Source of the DNA: Allomuricauda sp.
GTDB lineage: Bacteria > Bacteroidota > Bacteroidia > Flavobacteriales > Flavobacteriaceae
Assembly: GCF_002699205.1 (NCBI RefSeq)
Contig: NZ_PABT01000027.1
Coordinates: forward strand, 62,001-126,000
Length of the DNA stretch: 64,000 nucleotides
Direction of reading: 5' to 3'
The notes beneath the pieces are model-generated. The model worked only from the letters and a program-made list of their open reading frames with translations. It was not told where the DNA came from and ran no database searches. Numbering within the stretch: position 1 is the first letter of the stretch; every line of letters begins with the position of its first letter. A program made the translations under genes and the position numbers. Below are positions 16,965 to 25,137 of the stretch, one piece after another.

Positions 16965-18872
16965 ATGAGCAATTATCATATCAAGCATTTGGAAGAGTAT
17001 TATCAAGTGTATCGAAAGTCCGTGAGAAACCCCGAAGTATTTTGGGAAGAAGTTGCCGAAGAACACTTTCATTGGCGTAAAAAATGGGATTCTGTTTTGG
17101 AATGGGATTTCAGCAAACCGGAAATAAGTTGGTTCAAAGGTGCCAAGCTGAACATAACCGAAAACTGTATTGACCGTCATTTAAGATTCCGTGGTGATAA
17201 AACGGCCATTCTATTTGAGCCCAACGACCCGAAGGAAGAAGCCGAGCACATCACTTACAATCAACTTCACGAACGTGTTTGTAAGTATGCCAATGTATTA
17301 AAGGATAAAGGTGTAAAAAAAGGGGATAGGGTTGTCATCTATTTACCCATGATCCCTGATCTGGCCATTGCACTTTTGGCCTGTGCCCGAATTGGCGCCA
17401 TTCATTCTGTCGTGTTTGCTGGGTTTTCGTCCACTGCATTGGCCACTAGGATCAACGATTGTGGGGCAAAAATGGTGCTTACATCAGATGGTTCTTTCCG
17501 AGGGACCAAGGTTATAGACCTCAAAGCCATTGTGGATGAGGCGCTGGACAGTTGCCCGAACGTTGAAACCGTATTGGTCACCAAACGTACGGGGGGCAAG
17601 GTGACCATGAAGGAAGGACGTGATGTTTGGGTGCAACCACTTTTGGATAAAGCATATTCGGATTGTGTGCCGGAGATCATGGATGCCGAAGATCCTTTGT
17701 TCATTCTTTATACATCCGGTTCTACCGGCCTTCCAAAAGGTATGGTGCACACCATAGGGGGGTACATGGTGTACACGGCCTACACATTTAAAAACGTGTT
17801 TCAGTATCGGGAAGAAGATGTGTATTGGTGTACGGCGGATATTGGATGGATTACTGGCCACTCCTATATCGTTTATGGCCCGTTGGCCAATGGGGCCACT
17901 ACGGTAATGTTTGAAGGAGTACCTTCCTATCCCGATTTTGGACGCTTTTGGGATGTAGTCGAAAAGCACAAAGTAAACCAGTTTTATACGGCCCCAACGG
18001 CGATCAGGGCCTTGGCCAAGGAAAATTTGGATTTTGTAACAGAGCACGATCTGTCCAGTTTAAAGGTTTTGGGTACGGTGGGAGAGCCCATCAACGAAGA
18101 GGCCTGGCACTGGTACAATGATCATGTAGGTGATAAAAAATGTCCCATTGTCGATACTTGGTGGCAAACGGAAACCGGAGGGATCCTTATTTCCCCTATC
18201 CCATACTCAACACCTACCAAACCTACCTACGCCACTTTACCATTGCCCGGGATTCAACCAGCGCTAATGGACGAAGAAGGCAACGAAATCAAAGGAAACC
18301 AGGTGGATGGAAGATTGTGCATCAAATTTCCGTGGCCATCCATTGCCAGGACCATATGGGGCAACCACCAGCGTTATAAGGACACCTATTTCTCTGCTTT
18401 TGAAGGGAAGTATTTTACAGGGGACGGAGCGCTAAGGGATGAGGTAGGTTATTACCGTATTACGGGAAGGGTAGATGATGTGATTATTGTGTCCGGCCAT
18501 AATTTGGGCACCGCACCTATCGAGGATGCCATAAACGAGCATCCAGCAGTAGCAGAATCCGCAATTGTTGGATTCCCCCACGATATTAAGGGAAATGCGC
18601 TTTATGGGTACATTATTCTAAAAGAAACCGGCGAGACCCGTAACAGGGACAATCTTAAAAAAGAAATCAACCAATTGATCACAGACCATATTGGACCTAT
18701 TGCCAAGTTGGATAAAATTCAATTTGTTGAAGGATTGCCCAAAACAAGAAGTGGTAAGATCATGAGGAGGATCCTTAGGAAAATAGCTTCTAAAGATACC
18801 AGTAACTTAGGGGACACATCAACACTGTTGAACCCGGAAATAGTGGAGAGCATCATGAAGGAAAGCCTTTGA
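16965..18872 (+). CDS. acs: Acetyl-CoA synthetase
   Basis: This 635-residue AMP-forming acyl-CoA synthetase is the length of classical Acs. It has the core motif YTSGSTGLPKG, DTWWQTETGG in the acyl pocket, and GRVDDVIIVSGHNLGT at the hinge. The C-terminal KTRSGKIMRRILR contains the catalytic lysine that is the usual acetylation site. The enzyme activates acetate to acetyl-CoA. It lies downstream of the CrbS-like kinase and REC protein on the same strand. The gene ends 29 bp before a convergent exonuclease gene, with no clear terminator. Confidence 0.96.
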   Translation: MSNYHIKHLEEYYQVYRKSVRNPEVFWEEVAEEHFHWRKKWDSVLEWDFSKPEISWFKGAKLNITENCIDRHLRFRGDKTAILFEPNDPKEEAEHITYNQLHERVCKYANVLKDKGVKKGDRVVIYLPMIPDLAIALLACARIGAIHSVVFAGFSSTALATRINDCGAKMVLTSDGSFRGTKVIDLKAIVDEALDSCPNVETVLVTKRTGGKVTMKEGRDVWVQPLLDKAYSDCVPEIMDAEDPLFILYTSGSTGLPKGMVHTIGGYMVYTAYTFKNVFQYREEDVYWCTADIGWITGHSYIVYGPLANGATTVMFEGVPSYPDFGRFWDVVEKHKVNQFYTAPTAIRALAKENLDFVTEHDLSSLKVLGTVGEPINEEAWHWYNDHVGDKKCPIVDTWWQTETGGILISPIPYSTPTKPTYATLPLPGIQPALMDEEGNEIKGNQVDGRLCIKFPWPSIARTIWGNHQRYKDTYFSAFEGKYFTGDGALRDEVGYYRITGRVDDVIIVSGHNLGTAPIEDAINEHPAVAESAIVGFPHDIKGNALYGYIILKETGETRNRDNLKKEINQLITDHIGPIAKLDKIQFVEGLPKTRSGKIMRRILRKIASKDTSNLGDTSTLLNPEIVESIMKESL

Positions 18873-18900
18873 TCGTTCTACAGAATGGACAGGGCCTCTT

Positions 18901-19551
18901 TTACCTAAGGAGGTCCTTAAGTTTCTTTGGTTTCAGCTTTTCAATGGTGCGTATGAATGCGATGGCGGTGATAAATGCATCGCCCAAGGCAGTGTGCCGG
19001 TCCTTTCTGGAGATGCTGAACTTTTTGGCAAGGTCGTCCAAAGTGTACCTTTCCTTTCTTTGTACCACTGCAGATATGAGCAAAGTCCTAATGTACAGGG
19101 TCTCGGTGTCCAAGGTCTTGTTCTTTAGTTTGGGCAACCCATTTCTTTTTAAGGCAGCGTTGATCATGTTGATATCGAACATAACATGATGGCCTACCAG
19201 TACATGATTTTTTGCATAGGCCAAGAATTGTTTCAACGCTTCAAGCTCGGAGATGCGGTCCCGCTTACTTTTTTTTAGAATACCGTGGATTTCCGCACTT
19301 TCAGAACTATAGTGGTCCTGTTCAATGTACACCTCAAAACTATCTTTTACCACAATGTTGTTGTTGTATAGCTTGAGGGCACCAATACATAACATACGGT
19401 CTCTTGTCAAACTAAAACCCGTGGTCTCCGTATCCAAGACCACAAAGGTGTTCTCTTGGATACCATCGGGCAGTTTTTCCTTAAAATGCTCCACATATGA
19501 CCACCAAAAGTCCGGAAGTTCCAATTGCTTTTTCCTAGAGAACGGCCACAT
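18901..19551 (-). CDS. DnaQ-like 3'-5' exonuclease
   Basis: This is a 216-residue DEDDh-type exonuclease. Exo I FVVLDTETTGFS carries the DxE pair, Exo II GHHVMFDINMIN lies around residue 117, and Exo III has the H...D pair in DRHTALGDAF. It is PolC/DnaQ-epsilon-like but stands alone, without a polymerase. The start overlaps the stop of the DUF294 gene by one base. In many bacteria this pair is encoded next to acetate/SSS symporter genes, as here, where the pair faces acs. Its role in that setting is unknown. Confidence 0.9.
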   Translation of the reverse strand: MWPFSRKKQLELPDFWWSYVEHFKEKLPDGIQENTFVVLDTETTGFSLTRDRMLCIGALKLYNNNIVVKDSFEVYIEQDHYSSESAEIHGILKKSKRDRISELEALKQFLAYAKNHVLVGHHVMFDINMINAALKRNGLPKLKNKTLDTETLYIRTLLISAVVQRKERYTLDDLAKKFSISRKDRHTALGDAFITAIAFIRTIEKLKPKKLKDLLR

Positions 19552-21470
19552 CAGCGCAACAGATTTTTGACTTGGAACCTTATCTCGATCAAAGATTGGA
19601 TTTCTTTAACCGTTTTAAAGGTTCTCTTTAATTTGATTTTTTCTTCTTTGTTCAGTTTGTCCAAAGCAATATACCTGCCAGAATCGTTGTGCAACAGACC
19701 TTGTCTGGTCCTAAACTTAAGGAGTGCTTTACTGGCATAGGAGCAAGCTAGATAAAGCTCTTTGTTGTTGGGTTCCAGTTCAGCCAACTTTTCGTAACGC
19801 TCCGCAGTATTGTTTATGGATTTGATGGAATGTGACAGGATCAGTACCCTGGCCGCATCAATAATGGGCATAAGGGCACGTAGTTTCAAATCGAAAAAGT
19901 CTTTGTGCTCCCCATCCTGTTCCACCAAAAAGTCCCGAAAGAAACCTGATGGCGATGGATTTTGCAGGGCGCCGCTGGCCAAATGGGTGAAAAATTGGGG
20001 GTAATGGTTGGCATGGTCAAAAATGCTGTGGGACAGTTCATCTGCCAAGGCCTTATCACCAAAGGTTACATTATAATCAAAAAAGATGGACGACAGGAGT
20101 ATCTCCTCGGGTCCGGGATTGTGAATCCAATGGGCGGTCACCTCCTTCCATTCACTCAAACTACGGCACCAAGAACGGCTGGAAGCCATCATATCCGCCG
20201 GGCAGTATTCAAACCCTATGGTGTTGAGGTCTTTGGAAATGCGTTCACCTAATTTTAAAAAGTAATCCCTGGTTTTCTCCAACACTTCCTCCGGGACATC
20301 TTCAAAGATGATGGCATTATCCTGATCGGTGTTCAACAATTGTTCCCCTCGACCTTGACTGCCCATGCTCAACCAAGTAAATTTTACTGGGGGAGCTTCA
20401 TCCATTTTTGATAATGCGATTTGAATGACTTGTTTGGTTGATGCATCATTCAGTTCGGAAATTATTTTGGATACCAGCCCCAAAGGAATGTTTTGATCTA
20501 AATAGCCACGCAGTAGGTTCATGATACCGTGTCGAATACTTCTTAATCTCTTTGCGTCCGTAGCCCTTTTGATGGCCCTTAAAAGAACCGCAGGGTTGTT
20601 CCCGACAGCTACCATGATATCGTGTTTCGAAAGGATGCCTACGGCCCGAGAATCCGTGGTCCCATCTTCTGTGAGCACAAGATGGCTGATGTTGCTTTTC
20701 ATCATCGCCATTTGGGATTGTGCCAAGGTAAGTTCCTTGGGATAGGTGATTATGGGGGAGGACATGATTGTTTTGGCCGTCCCAGTGATGGGAAACAACC
20801 CCGTAGCAACTTTTTTCCTAAGGTCTTTGTCGGTTATGATCCCCACGGGCATGTGGTTTTTTTCCACCAAAATACTGCTTACATTGTGTTTGGTCATTTT
20901 GTTGGCGATGGTCTTTATTTTGGTGCCTTCCTTACATGTAATAAGGTCTGTGGAGTATTTAATGGGCTGAAGGTCCAAGATTTTATTGGTGGAAAATTGA
21001 TCCTCTTGGTTATTGGACCCATATAACTTCCCCCGGTGTTTAATGGAGTAGGGGTTGCCCGTGTTGGAAGCGAAACTTTCTATCAAAAAATTTCCGATTC
21101 GTTTGTTTTCGAGCGCCAAAGGCCTAAAATCCTTGATGGGAATAGCATAGAGAATGGTTTCTTCATACGCTTTGGCCTCCAATTTATAGCTTTCGTTGGC
21201 AAGTAGAGGCCGAAGACCAAAAACGTCACCTTCATCGCAAATATCCAGGATTTGGCTCGAACCTTCTTTTGATAGCGCCACGGCACCCTTGTTGACCACA
21301 TAAAAATGCTCGTGCGGATTCTCATTTTCGCAAAAAACAATGGCATTGGTCTCCTTGTGGATAATCACCACTTCAAGTGACAATTCATCCAACTGTTTGG
21401 AATCCATGGCGTTGAATGGTGGGTAGTTTTTTAAAAAGTCGGCTATGCGTTCGGAAATGGTGTTCTTCAT
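19551..21470 (-). CDS. cNMP-binding / CBS pair / DUF294 nucleotidyltransferase-like protein
   Basis: The protein has 639 residues. Residues about 15-140 form a cyclic-nucleotide-binding fold (GDVFGLRPLLAN). About 170-300 form two CBS motifs (VGIITDKDLRKK, VGILSKHDI). About 320-470 form a GlnD-like DUF294 nucleotidyltransferase domain with MGSQGRGEQLLNTDQD, which has the G-S...R...D-x-D metal-binding pattern. A DUF294 C-terminal helical domain ends the protein. The architecture suggests a nucleotide-sensing transferase that acts on another protein. It is coupled to the exonuclease and adjoins the acetate block, an association also known from proteobacteria. No target is known. Confidence 0.9.
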   Translation of the reverse strand: MKNTISERIADFLKNYPPFNAMDSKQLDELSLEVVIIHKETNAIVFCENENPHEHFYVVNKGAVALSKEGSSQILDICDEGDVFGLRPLLANESYKLEAKAYEETILYAIPIKDFRPLALENKRIGNFLIESFASNTGNPYSIKHRGKLYGSNNQEDQFSTNKILDLQPIKYSTDLITCKEGTKIKTIANKMTKHNVSSILVEKNHMPVGIITDKDLRKKVATGLFPITGTAKTIMSSPIITYPKELTLAQSQMAMMKSNISHLVLTEDGTTDSRAVGILSKHDIMVAVGNNPAVLLRAIKRATDAKRLRSIRHGIMNLLRGYLDQNIPLGLVSKIISELNDASTKQVIQIALSKMDEAPPVKFTWLSMGSQGRGEQLLNTDQDNAIIFEDVPEEVLEKTRDYFLKLGERISKDLNTIGFEYCPADMMASSRSWCRSLSEWKEVTAHWIHNPGPEEILLSSIFFDYNVTFGDKALADELSHSIFDHANHYPQFFTHLASGALQNPSPSGFFRDFLVEQDGEHKDFFDLKLRALMPIIDAARVLILSHSIKSINNTAERYEKLAELEPNNKELYLACSYASKALLKFRTRQGLLHNDSGRYIALDKLNKEEKIKLKRTFKTVKEIQSLIEIRFQVKNLLR

Positions 21471-21520
21471 GGTAACCTAAATTTAAGGGTAAATCCCATG
21501 AAATAAATATTTTACAAAAA

Positions 21521-21546
21521 AAAAAGACCACTTAAAGTGGTCTTTT
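21521..21546 (-). terminator. Intrinsic terminator downstream of tRNA-Met
   Basis: AAGACCACTT pairs with AAGTGGTCTT. On the minus strand the hairpin is followed by a run of ten T, so it terminates the tRNA transcript before the DUF294 gene. Confidence 0.85.
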
Positions 21547-21548
21547 GG

Positions 21549-21622
21549 TAGCGAGAGGGGGACTTGAACCCCCGGCCTCCGGGTTATGAATCCGACGCTC
21601 TAACCAGCTGAGCTACCTCGCC
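21549..21622 (-). tRNA. tRNA-Met (anticodon CAT)
   Basis: This 74-nt cloverleaf on the minus strand has acceptor GGCGAGG/TCTCGCT with terminal G-U pairs. The D arm is AGCTCAGCTGGTTAGAGC and the anticodon loop is TTCATAA. The T arm is GGGGG-TTCAAGT-CCCCC and the discriminator is A. CCA is encoded at 21546-21548. The anticodon CAT can mean elongator Met or lysidine-modified Ile2. The sequence does not look like an initiator because the anticodon stem lacks three G-C pairs. Elongator Met is preferred, with Ile2 not excluded. Confidence 0.93.
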
Positions 21623-21642
21623 ATGATTTTGCTAAGCGGGTG

Positions 21643-21673
21643 CAAATATATGTTTAAATTTTCGCTGAATCAA
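21643..21673 (-). promoter_or_regulatory. Bacteroidetes-type promoter of tRNA-Met
   Basis: On the minus strand TTG (21673-21671), a 20-bp spacer and TATATTTG (21650-21643) match TTG-N19/20-TAnnTTTG. The predicted start near 21636 leaves a leader of about 14 nt before the tRNA. Confidence 0.75.
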
Positions 21674-21760
21674 AATTCAGGATTAATTTATTATTTGACA
21701 TTTATTTTTATATCTTCCCAAACTATACTAAAGTTGAAAAACGATTTAAAGAACACGACA

Positions 21761-22144
21761 ATGAGTGATAAGGTTAAATTTGAACTGGAATTTGTGATCC
21801 AGGCTTCACCTCAGTTACTTTACCAATATATTTCCACACCTTCTGGTTTATCTGAATGGTATGCCGATAATGTAAATTCACGTGGGGAAATGTTCACATT
21901 TATTTGGGACGGGGCAGAAGAGCGAGCGAAAATGCTCAAACGCAAAAGTGAGGAATTTGTAAAATTGGCATGGGAAGACAACGACGATGACTCTTATTTT
22001 GAAATGCGGATTATTGTTGATGAGATCACCAAGGATGTGTCCTTGTTCATAACAGATTTCGCTGAGGAGGATGAGGTGGACGAAGCAAAAATGCTTTGGG
22101 AAAACCAAGTTTCGGACCTAAAACAGGTTCTTGGATCTACCTAG
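21761..22144 (+). CDS. START-like / SRPBCC-fold protein
   Basis: The 127-residue protein starts MSDKVKFELEFVIQASPQLL; the frame is open upstream but non-coding. It has the helix-grip pattern of AHSA1/START-like proteins: an N-terminal strand, then SPQLLYQYISTPSGLSEWYADNV, then strands around MFTFIWDGAEE, and a C-terminal helix (EAKMLWENQVSDLKQVL). This family is common and conserved in Flavobacteriia and is presumed to bind a hydrophobic ligand. The ligand is unknown. The gene ends 30 bp before a hairpin terminator. Confidence 0.85.
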   Translation: MSDKVKFELEFVIQASPQLLYQYISTPSGLSEWYADNVNSRGEMFTFIWDGAEERAKMLKRKSEEFVKLAWEDNDDDSYFEMRIIVDEITKDVSLFITDFAEEDEVDEAKMLWENQVSDLKQVLGST

Positions 22145-22174
22145 ACCAATTCTCAACTAAACCGTATCTTTGGT

Positions 22175-22198
22175 CCCGATAAAAATCGGGGCTTTTTT
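22175..22198 (+). terminator. Intrinsic terminator whose T-run touches the next start codon
   Basis: CCCGAT pairs with ATCGGG across an AAAA loop. After one further G and a C comes a T6 run that ends at the ATG (22199) of the aminotransferase gene. Read-through or an attenuation-like arrangement is possible, because the downstream gene has no leader beyond this hairpin. Confidence 0.8.
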
Positions 22199-23047
22199 AT
22201 GGTCAATTATAACGGAGAACTTTTAGCGGGGGACAAAGCAATTTTCACCCATAGCAACAGGGCGATTAAGTATGGTGATGCTCTTTTTGAGACGGTTCGC
22301 TATGTGAACGGCACACTGTTTTTTTGGGAGGACCATTACTTTAGGTTGATGGCTTCCATGCGCATACTCAGAATGGAAATTCCAATGGAGTTCACTTTGG
22401 AATTTTTGGAGGAGGAAATCAAAAACACCATTGAATCCAATGGATTGCATAACCGTGCGGTTCGTGTTCGTTTAACAATTTTTAGGAACGAAGGTGGTTT
22501 GTACACCCCAAGCACCAACGATGTGTCCTATGTTATTGAGGCGGATCCCATGGAATCTTCCTTTTACACCATCCAAGATAAGGACTATGAAGTGGAATTG
22601 TTCAAGGATCATTATGTGAACAAGGACATGCTTTCCAATCTTAAGTCCACGAACAAGTTATTGCATGTTGTTGCGGGCGTTTATGCACAAGAGAACGGTT
22701 ATGCCAATTGCCTATTGGTGAACACGGACAAAAAAGTTGTGGAGGCCATAAATGGAAATCTCTTTTTAGTGAAAGAAAATGTGGTGAAAACCCCACCGTT
22801 GAGCGATGGTTGCCTGGATGGCATCATCCGTAAAAACCTTATGGAAATCATCACAGGTTCTGAAGAATTTGAGCTGGTGGAAGAATCCATATCTCCTTTT
22901 GAGCTCCAAAAATTGGATGAACTGTTCATCACCAATTCCATTGTGGGCATACAGCCCATTAGTAAATACAGAAAAAAAGAATTTGATACCAAAGTAGCAA
23001 AGAGTTTGGTAGGCAAGTTAAATGCCAGGGCAAGGATAGGGGGTTAG
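22199..23047 (+). CDS. Class IV aminotransferase (branched-chain aminotransferase / aminodeoxychorismate lyase family)
   Basis: The 282-residue PLP fold type IV enzyme starts MVNYNGELLAGDKAIFTHSN. The pattern NRAIKYGDALFETVRY, the Schiff-base lysine region SNLKSTNKLLHVVAG, and EAINGNLFLV, the phosphate-binding loop equivalent to ExxxxNxF, are present. D-amino-acid aminotransferases, BCATs and PabC share these features, and single-sequence inspection does not separate them. The length (shorter than BCAT) and the group's gene content make PabC-like lyase plausible. The ATG directly follows a terminator T-run. The 3' end overlaps the convergent yqgE gene by 4 bp. Confidence 0.88.
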   Translation: MVNYNGELLAGDKAIFTHSNRAIKYGDALFETVRYVNGTLFFWEDHYFRLMASMRILRMEIPMEFTLEFLEEEIKNTIESNGLHNRAVRVRLTIFRNEGGLYTPSTNDVSYVIEADPMESSFYTIQDKDYEVELFKDHYVNKDMLSNLKSTNKLLHVVAGVYAQENGYANCLLVNTDKKVVEAINGNLFLVKENVVKTPPLSDGCLDGIIRKNLMEIITGSEEFELVEESISPFELQKLDELFITNSIVGIQPISKYRKKEFDTKVAKSLVGKLNARARIGG

Positions 23048-23604
23048 TTGAGGGATGGATTTTCCGGTGCGTTGCACCACAAAAGGTAATCACCGCCCAG
23101 CTCCACCATTTTTTCTTTCCAGAAAGCGTTCGCGGATTTTTCCAGGATATTGCTTTCATATTCATTCGGTAAAACGACCCAGGATTTTGAAATGAGCTCT
23201 TGATCTAATTGGCTTGTGCCCCATCCGGAATAGCCCAAAAAGAACCGGATATCTTGTTGGGTTATGGTTCCGTTGTTGATGAACTCGATGATCCTATCAA
23301 AATTCCCGCCCCAAAAGATACCATCCGAAATTTCAACACTGTTTTCAATAAGATCGGGGACTTTATGGATAAAGTAAAGATTATCTTGTTCCACCGGACC
23401 TCCATTGAACACTTGAAACGGAATTGTAATTTCAGAGACAAGATCGGAAATGGTATAGTCCAAAGGTTTGTTCAAAATAAAGCCTACAGAGCCTTCACTA
23501 TTGTGCTCAGCGATAAGCACAACGGACCTGTTGAAAGAAACATCACCGGTGAGCGATGGTTCTGCAACAAGCAAATTTCCTTTTTTTGGCTTCTGGGTTA
23601 CCAT
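23044..23604 (-). CDS. YqgE/AlgH family protein
   Basis: This 186-residue DUF179 protein has the family hallmarks GNLLVAEPSLTGD near the N-terminus, GFILNKPLD in the middle and FLGYSGWGTSQLDQEL towards the C-terminus. YqgE/AlgH proteins are conserved cytoplasmic proteins without an established biochemical role. Its 3' end overlaps the aminotransferase gene by four bases on the opposite strand. The upstream gap carries the terminator of the HU gene. Confidence 0.94.
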   Translation of the reverse strand: MVTQKPKKGNLLVAEPSLTGDVSFNRSVVLIAEHNSEGSVGFILNKPLDYTISDLVSEITIPFQVFNGGPVEQDNLYFIHKVPDLIENSVEISDGIFWGGNFDRIIEFINNGTITQQDIRFFLGYSGWGTSQLDQELISKSWVVLPNEYESNILEKSANAFWKEKMVELGGDYLLWCNAPENPSLN

Positions 23605-23676
23605 TTATTTGAGTTTCTTGTAATTAAATTTAACACATTATTTAACATATACAAAAAACAAAAACCATATAAACTA

Positions 23677-23706
23677 AAAAAGCACCTCTTAAAGAAGTGC
23701 TTTTAT
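23677..23706 (-). terminator. Intrinsic terminator of the HU gene
   Basis: AAGCAC..TCTT pairs with AAGA.GTGCTT. On the minus strand the stem is followed by T6. It lies 19 bp beyond the HU stop codon. Confidence 0.85.
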
Positions 23707-23724
23707 ATATTCAATTGTAATTGA

Positions 23725-23997
23725 TTAGTTTACTGCACTGCTCAATTCAGCACCTGCTTTGAACTTTACAACGTTCTTAGCGGCAATCTTAATGGTAGCA
23801 CCAGTCTGTGGATTTCTACCTTCTCTAGCGTTTCTTTTAGAAACTGACCAAGAACCAAAACCTACCAAGGAAACTCTGTCTCCTTTTTTTAGTGTTCCTT
23901 CTACATTTCCCAAGAAAGATTCCAATGCTTTTTTTGCTGCTGCCTTAGTGATGCCAGCATCAGCTGCCATAGCATCGATTAATTCTGTTTTGTTCAT
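23725..23997 (-). CDS. HU family DNA-binding protein
   Basis: The 90-residue protein has the exact HU/IHF length. It starts MNKTELIDAMAADAGITKAA, has GFGSWSVSKRNAREGRNP at the base of the DNA-binding arm, and ends FKAGAELSSAVN. HU is an abundant histone-like protein that bends and compacts DNA. The gene is monocistronic with its own canonical promoter and a terminator. Confidence 0.97.
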   Translation of the reverse strand: MNKTELIDAMAADAGITKAAAKKALESFLGNVEGTLKKGDRVSLVGFGSWSVSKRNAREGRNPQTGATIKIAAKNVVKFKAGAELSSAVN

Positions 23998-24041
23998 AAT
24001 GGAATTAAATTAATTGTTGTTAATATAATTTTAATGCTGAA

Positions 24042-24071
24042 CAAATTTATATGGATTCTCCAGTAACGCAA
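24042..24071 (-). promoter_or_regulatory. Canonical Bacteroidetes promoter of the HU gene
   Basis: On the minus strand TTG (24071-24069), exactly 19 bp, and TAAATTTG (24049-24042) match the primary sigma consensus TTG-N19-TAnnTTTG. The predicted start near 24036 gives a 5' leader of about 38 nt that is very AT-rich, as usual for strongly expressed Bacteroidetes genes. Confidence 0.8.
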
Positions 24072-24174
24072 GTAAAACCTAATGAAATAGGGTTTTTTGT
24101 TGATAACTTGAAACGTTTGTTGATAAAGTCGGAAAAAAATGACAGTTTTTTGCTAGCCCAATCATAGCAAGGCT

Positions 24175-25137
24175 TTAGCGTAGATGTGCGTCTTTGTCCA
24201 AATTCAATCCGTTCAAAACCTCGTTGACCTGCATTCTTCTTTTGCCTGGCAGTTGCAGTTCCAATAGGGAAATAAAACCTTCCTTCACGGCAACTTTCAG
24301 GAATTTTTTCCCAACCAACAGCTTCCCGACAGGGTAGTTGTGTTCGGACTGTTCCATCTCGGTTTTAAAAATCTTCATCGGTTCCGTCTTTCCGGCATTG
24401 ACCAATTGGGTCCAAGCTCCCGGATATGGACTGAGTCCCCGAATGTGATTATAAATGTCCTCCATTTCCGCGTTCCAATCAATTTGGCAGGTATCCTTAT
24501 GGATTTTTGGTGCGGGTCTAAGTTCCATGCCTTCGTCCTGTGCTTGTCGTGTAACTGTCCCATCCTCGATTTGTTTGCAGGTGTCCACTACTAAACAGGC
24601 TCCAAGCTCCATCAATCTGTCATGTAGGGTGCCTGCATTGTCATCAGGGAGAATTTTTTCCGTTTTCTGGAGTATGATACTTCCCGTGTCAATTTTTTCA
24701 TCGATAAAAAAGGTGGTAACACCGGTTTCGGTCTCTCCATTGATTATGGCCCAATTGATGGGGGCCGCTCCACGGTATTGGGGCAGGAGGGAAGCATGTA
24801 GATTGAATGTTCCATATTGTGGCATTTGCCAAACTACTTTGGGCAACATTCTAAAAGCAACAACGACCTGCAGGTTGGCATCGAGGTTTTTGAGTTCTTC
24901 CAAAAAAGTTTCGTCCTTTAAATTGGTCGGTTGCAACACCTTTAATTTATGCTGCACCGCAAATTGTTTTACGGCAGGTTCCTGTACCTTACGGCCACGG
25001 CCCGCTGGCCTGTCCGGTGCCGTAACGACACCAACCACGTTGAAACCCGCTTCCAAAATTTTTTTAAGACTGCCCACTGCAAAATCAGGGGTGCCCATAA
25101 ATACAATTCGTAAAGGATTATTTTTTAATGTACTCAT
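24175..25137 (-). CDS. fmt: Methionyl-tRNA formyltransferase
   Basis: The protein has 320 residues. Its N-terminal formyltransferase domain carries LRIVFMGTPDFAV, LHASLLPQYRGAAPINWAI with the catalytic asparagine-histidine region, and GVTTFFIDEKIDTG. A C-terminal OB-like domain follows. The enzyme formylates initiator Met-tRNA using 10-formyl-THF. The start overlaps the 3' end of recQ by 20 bases, so recQ-fmt is one transcript. A tail of about 50 residues after GKKFLKVAVKEG is normal for the family. Confidence 0.96.
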   Translation of the reverse strand: MSTLKNNPLRIVFMGTPDFAVGSLKKILEAGFNVVGVVTAPDRPAGRGRKVQEPAVKQFAVQHKLKVLQPTNLKDETFLEELKNLDANLQVVVAFRMLPKVVWQMPQYGTFNLHASLLPQYRGAAPINWAIINGETETGVTTFFIDEKIDTGSIILQKTEKILPDDNAGTLHDRLMELGACLVVDTCKQIEDGTVTRQAQDEGMELRPAPKIHKDTCQIDWNAEMEDIYNHIRGLSPYPGAWTQLVNAGKTEPMKIFKTEMEQSEHNYPVGKLLVGKKFLKVAVKEGFISLLELQLPGKRRMQVNEVLNGLNLDKDAHLR

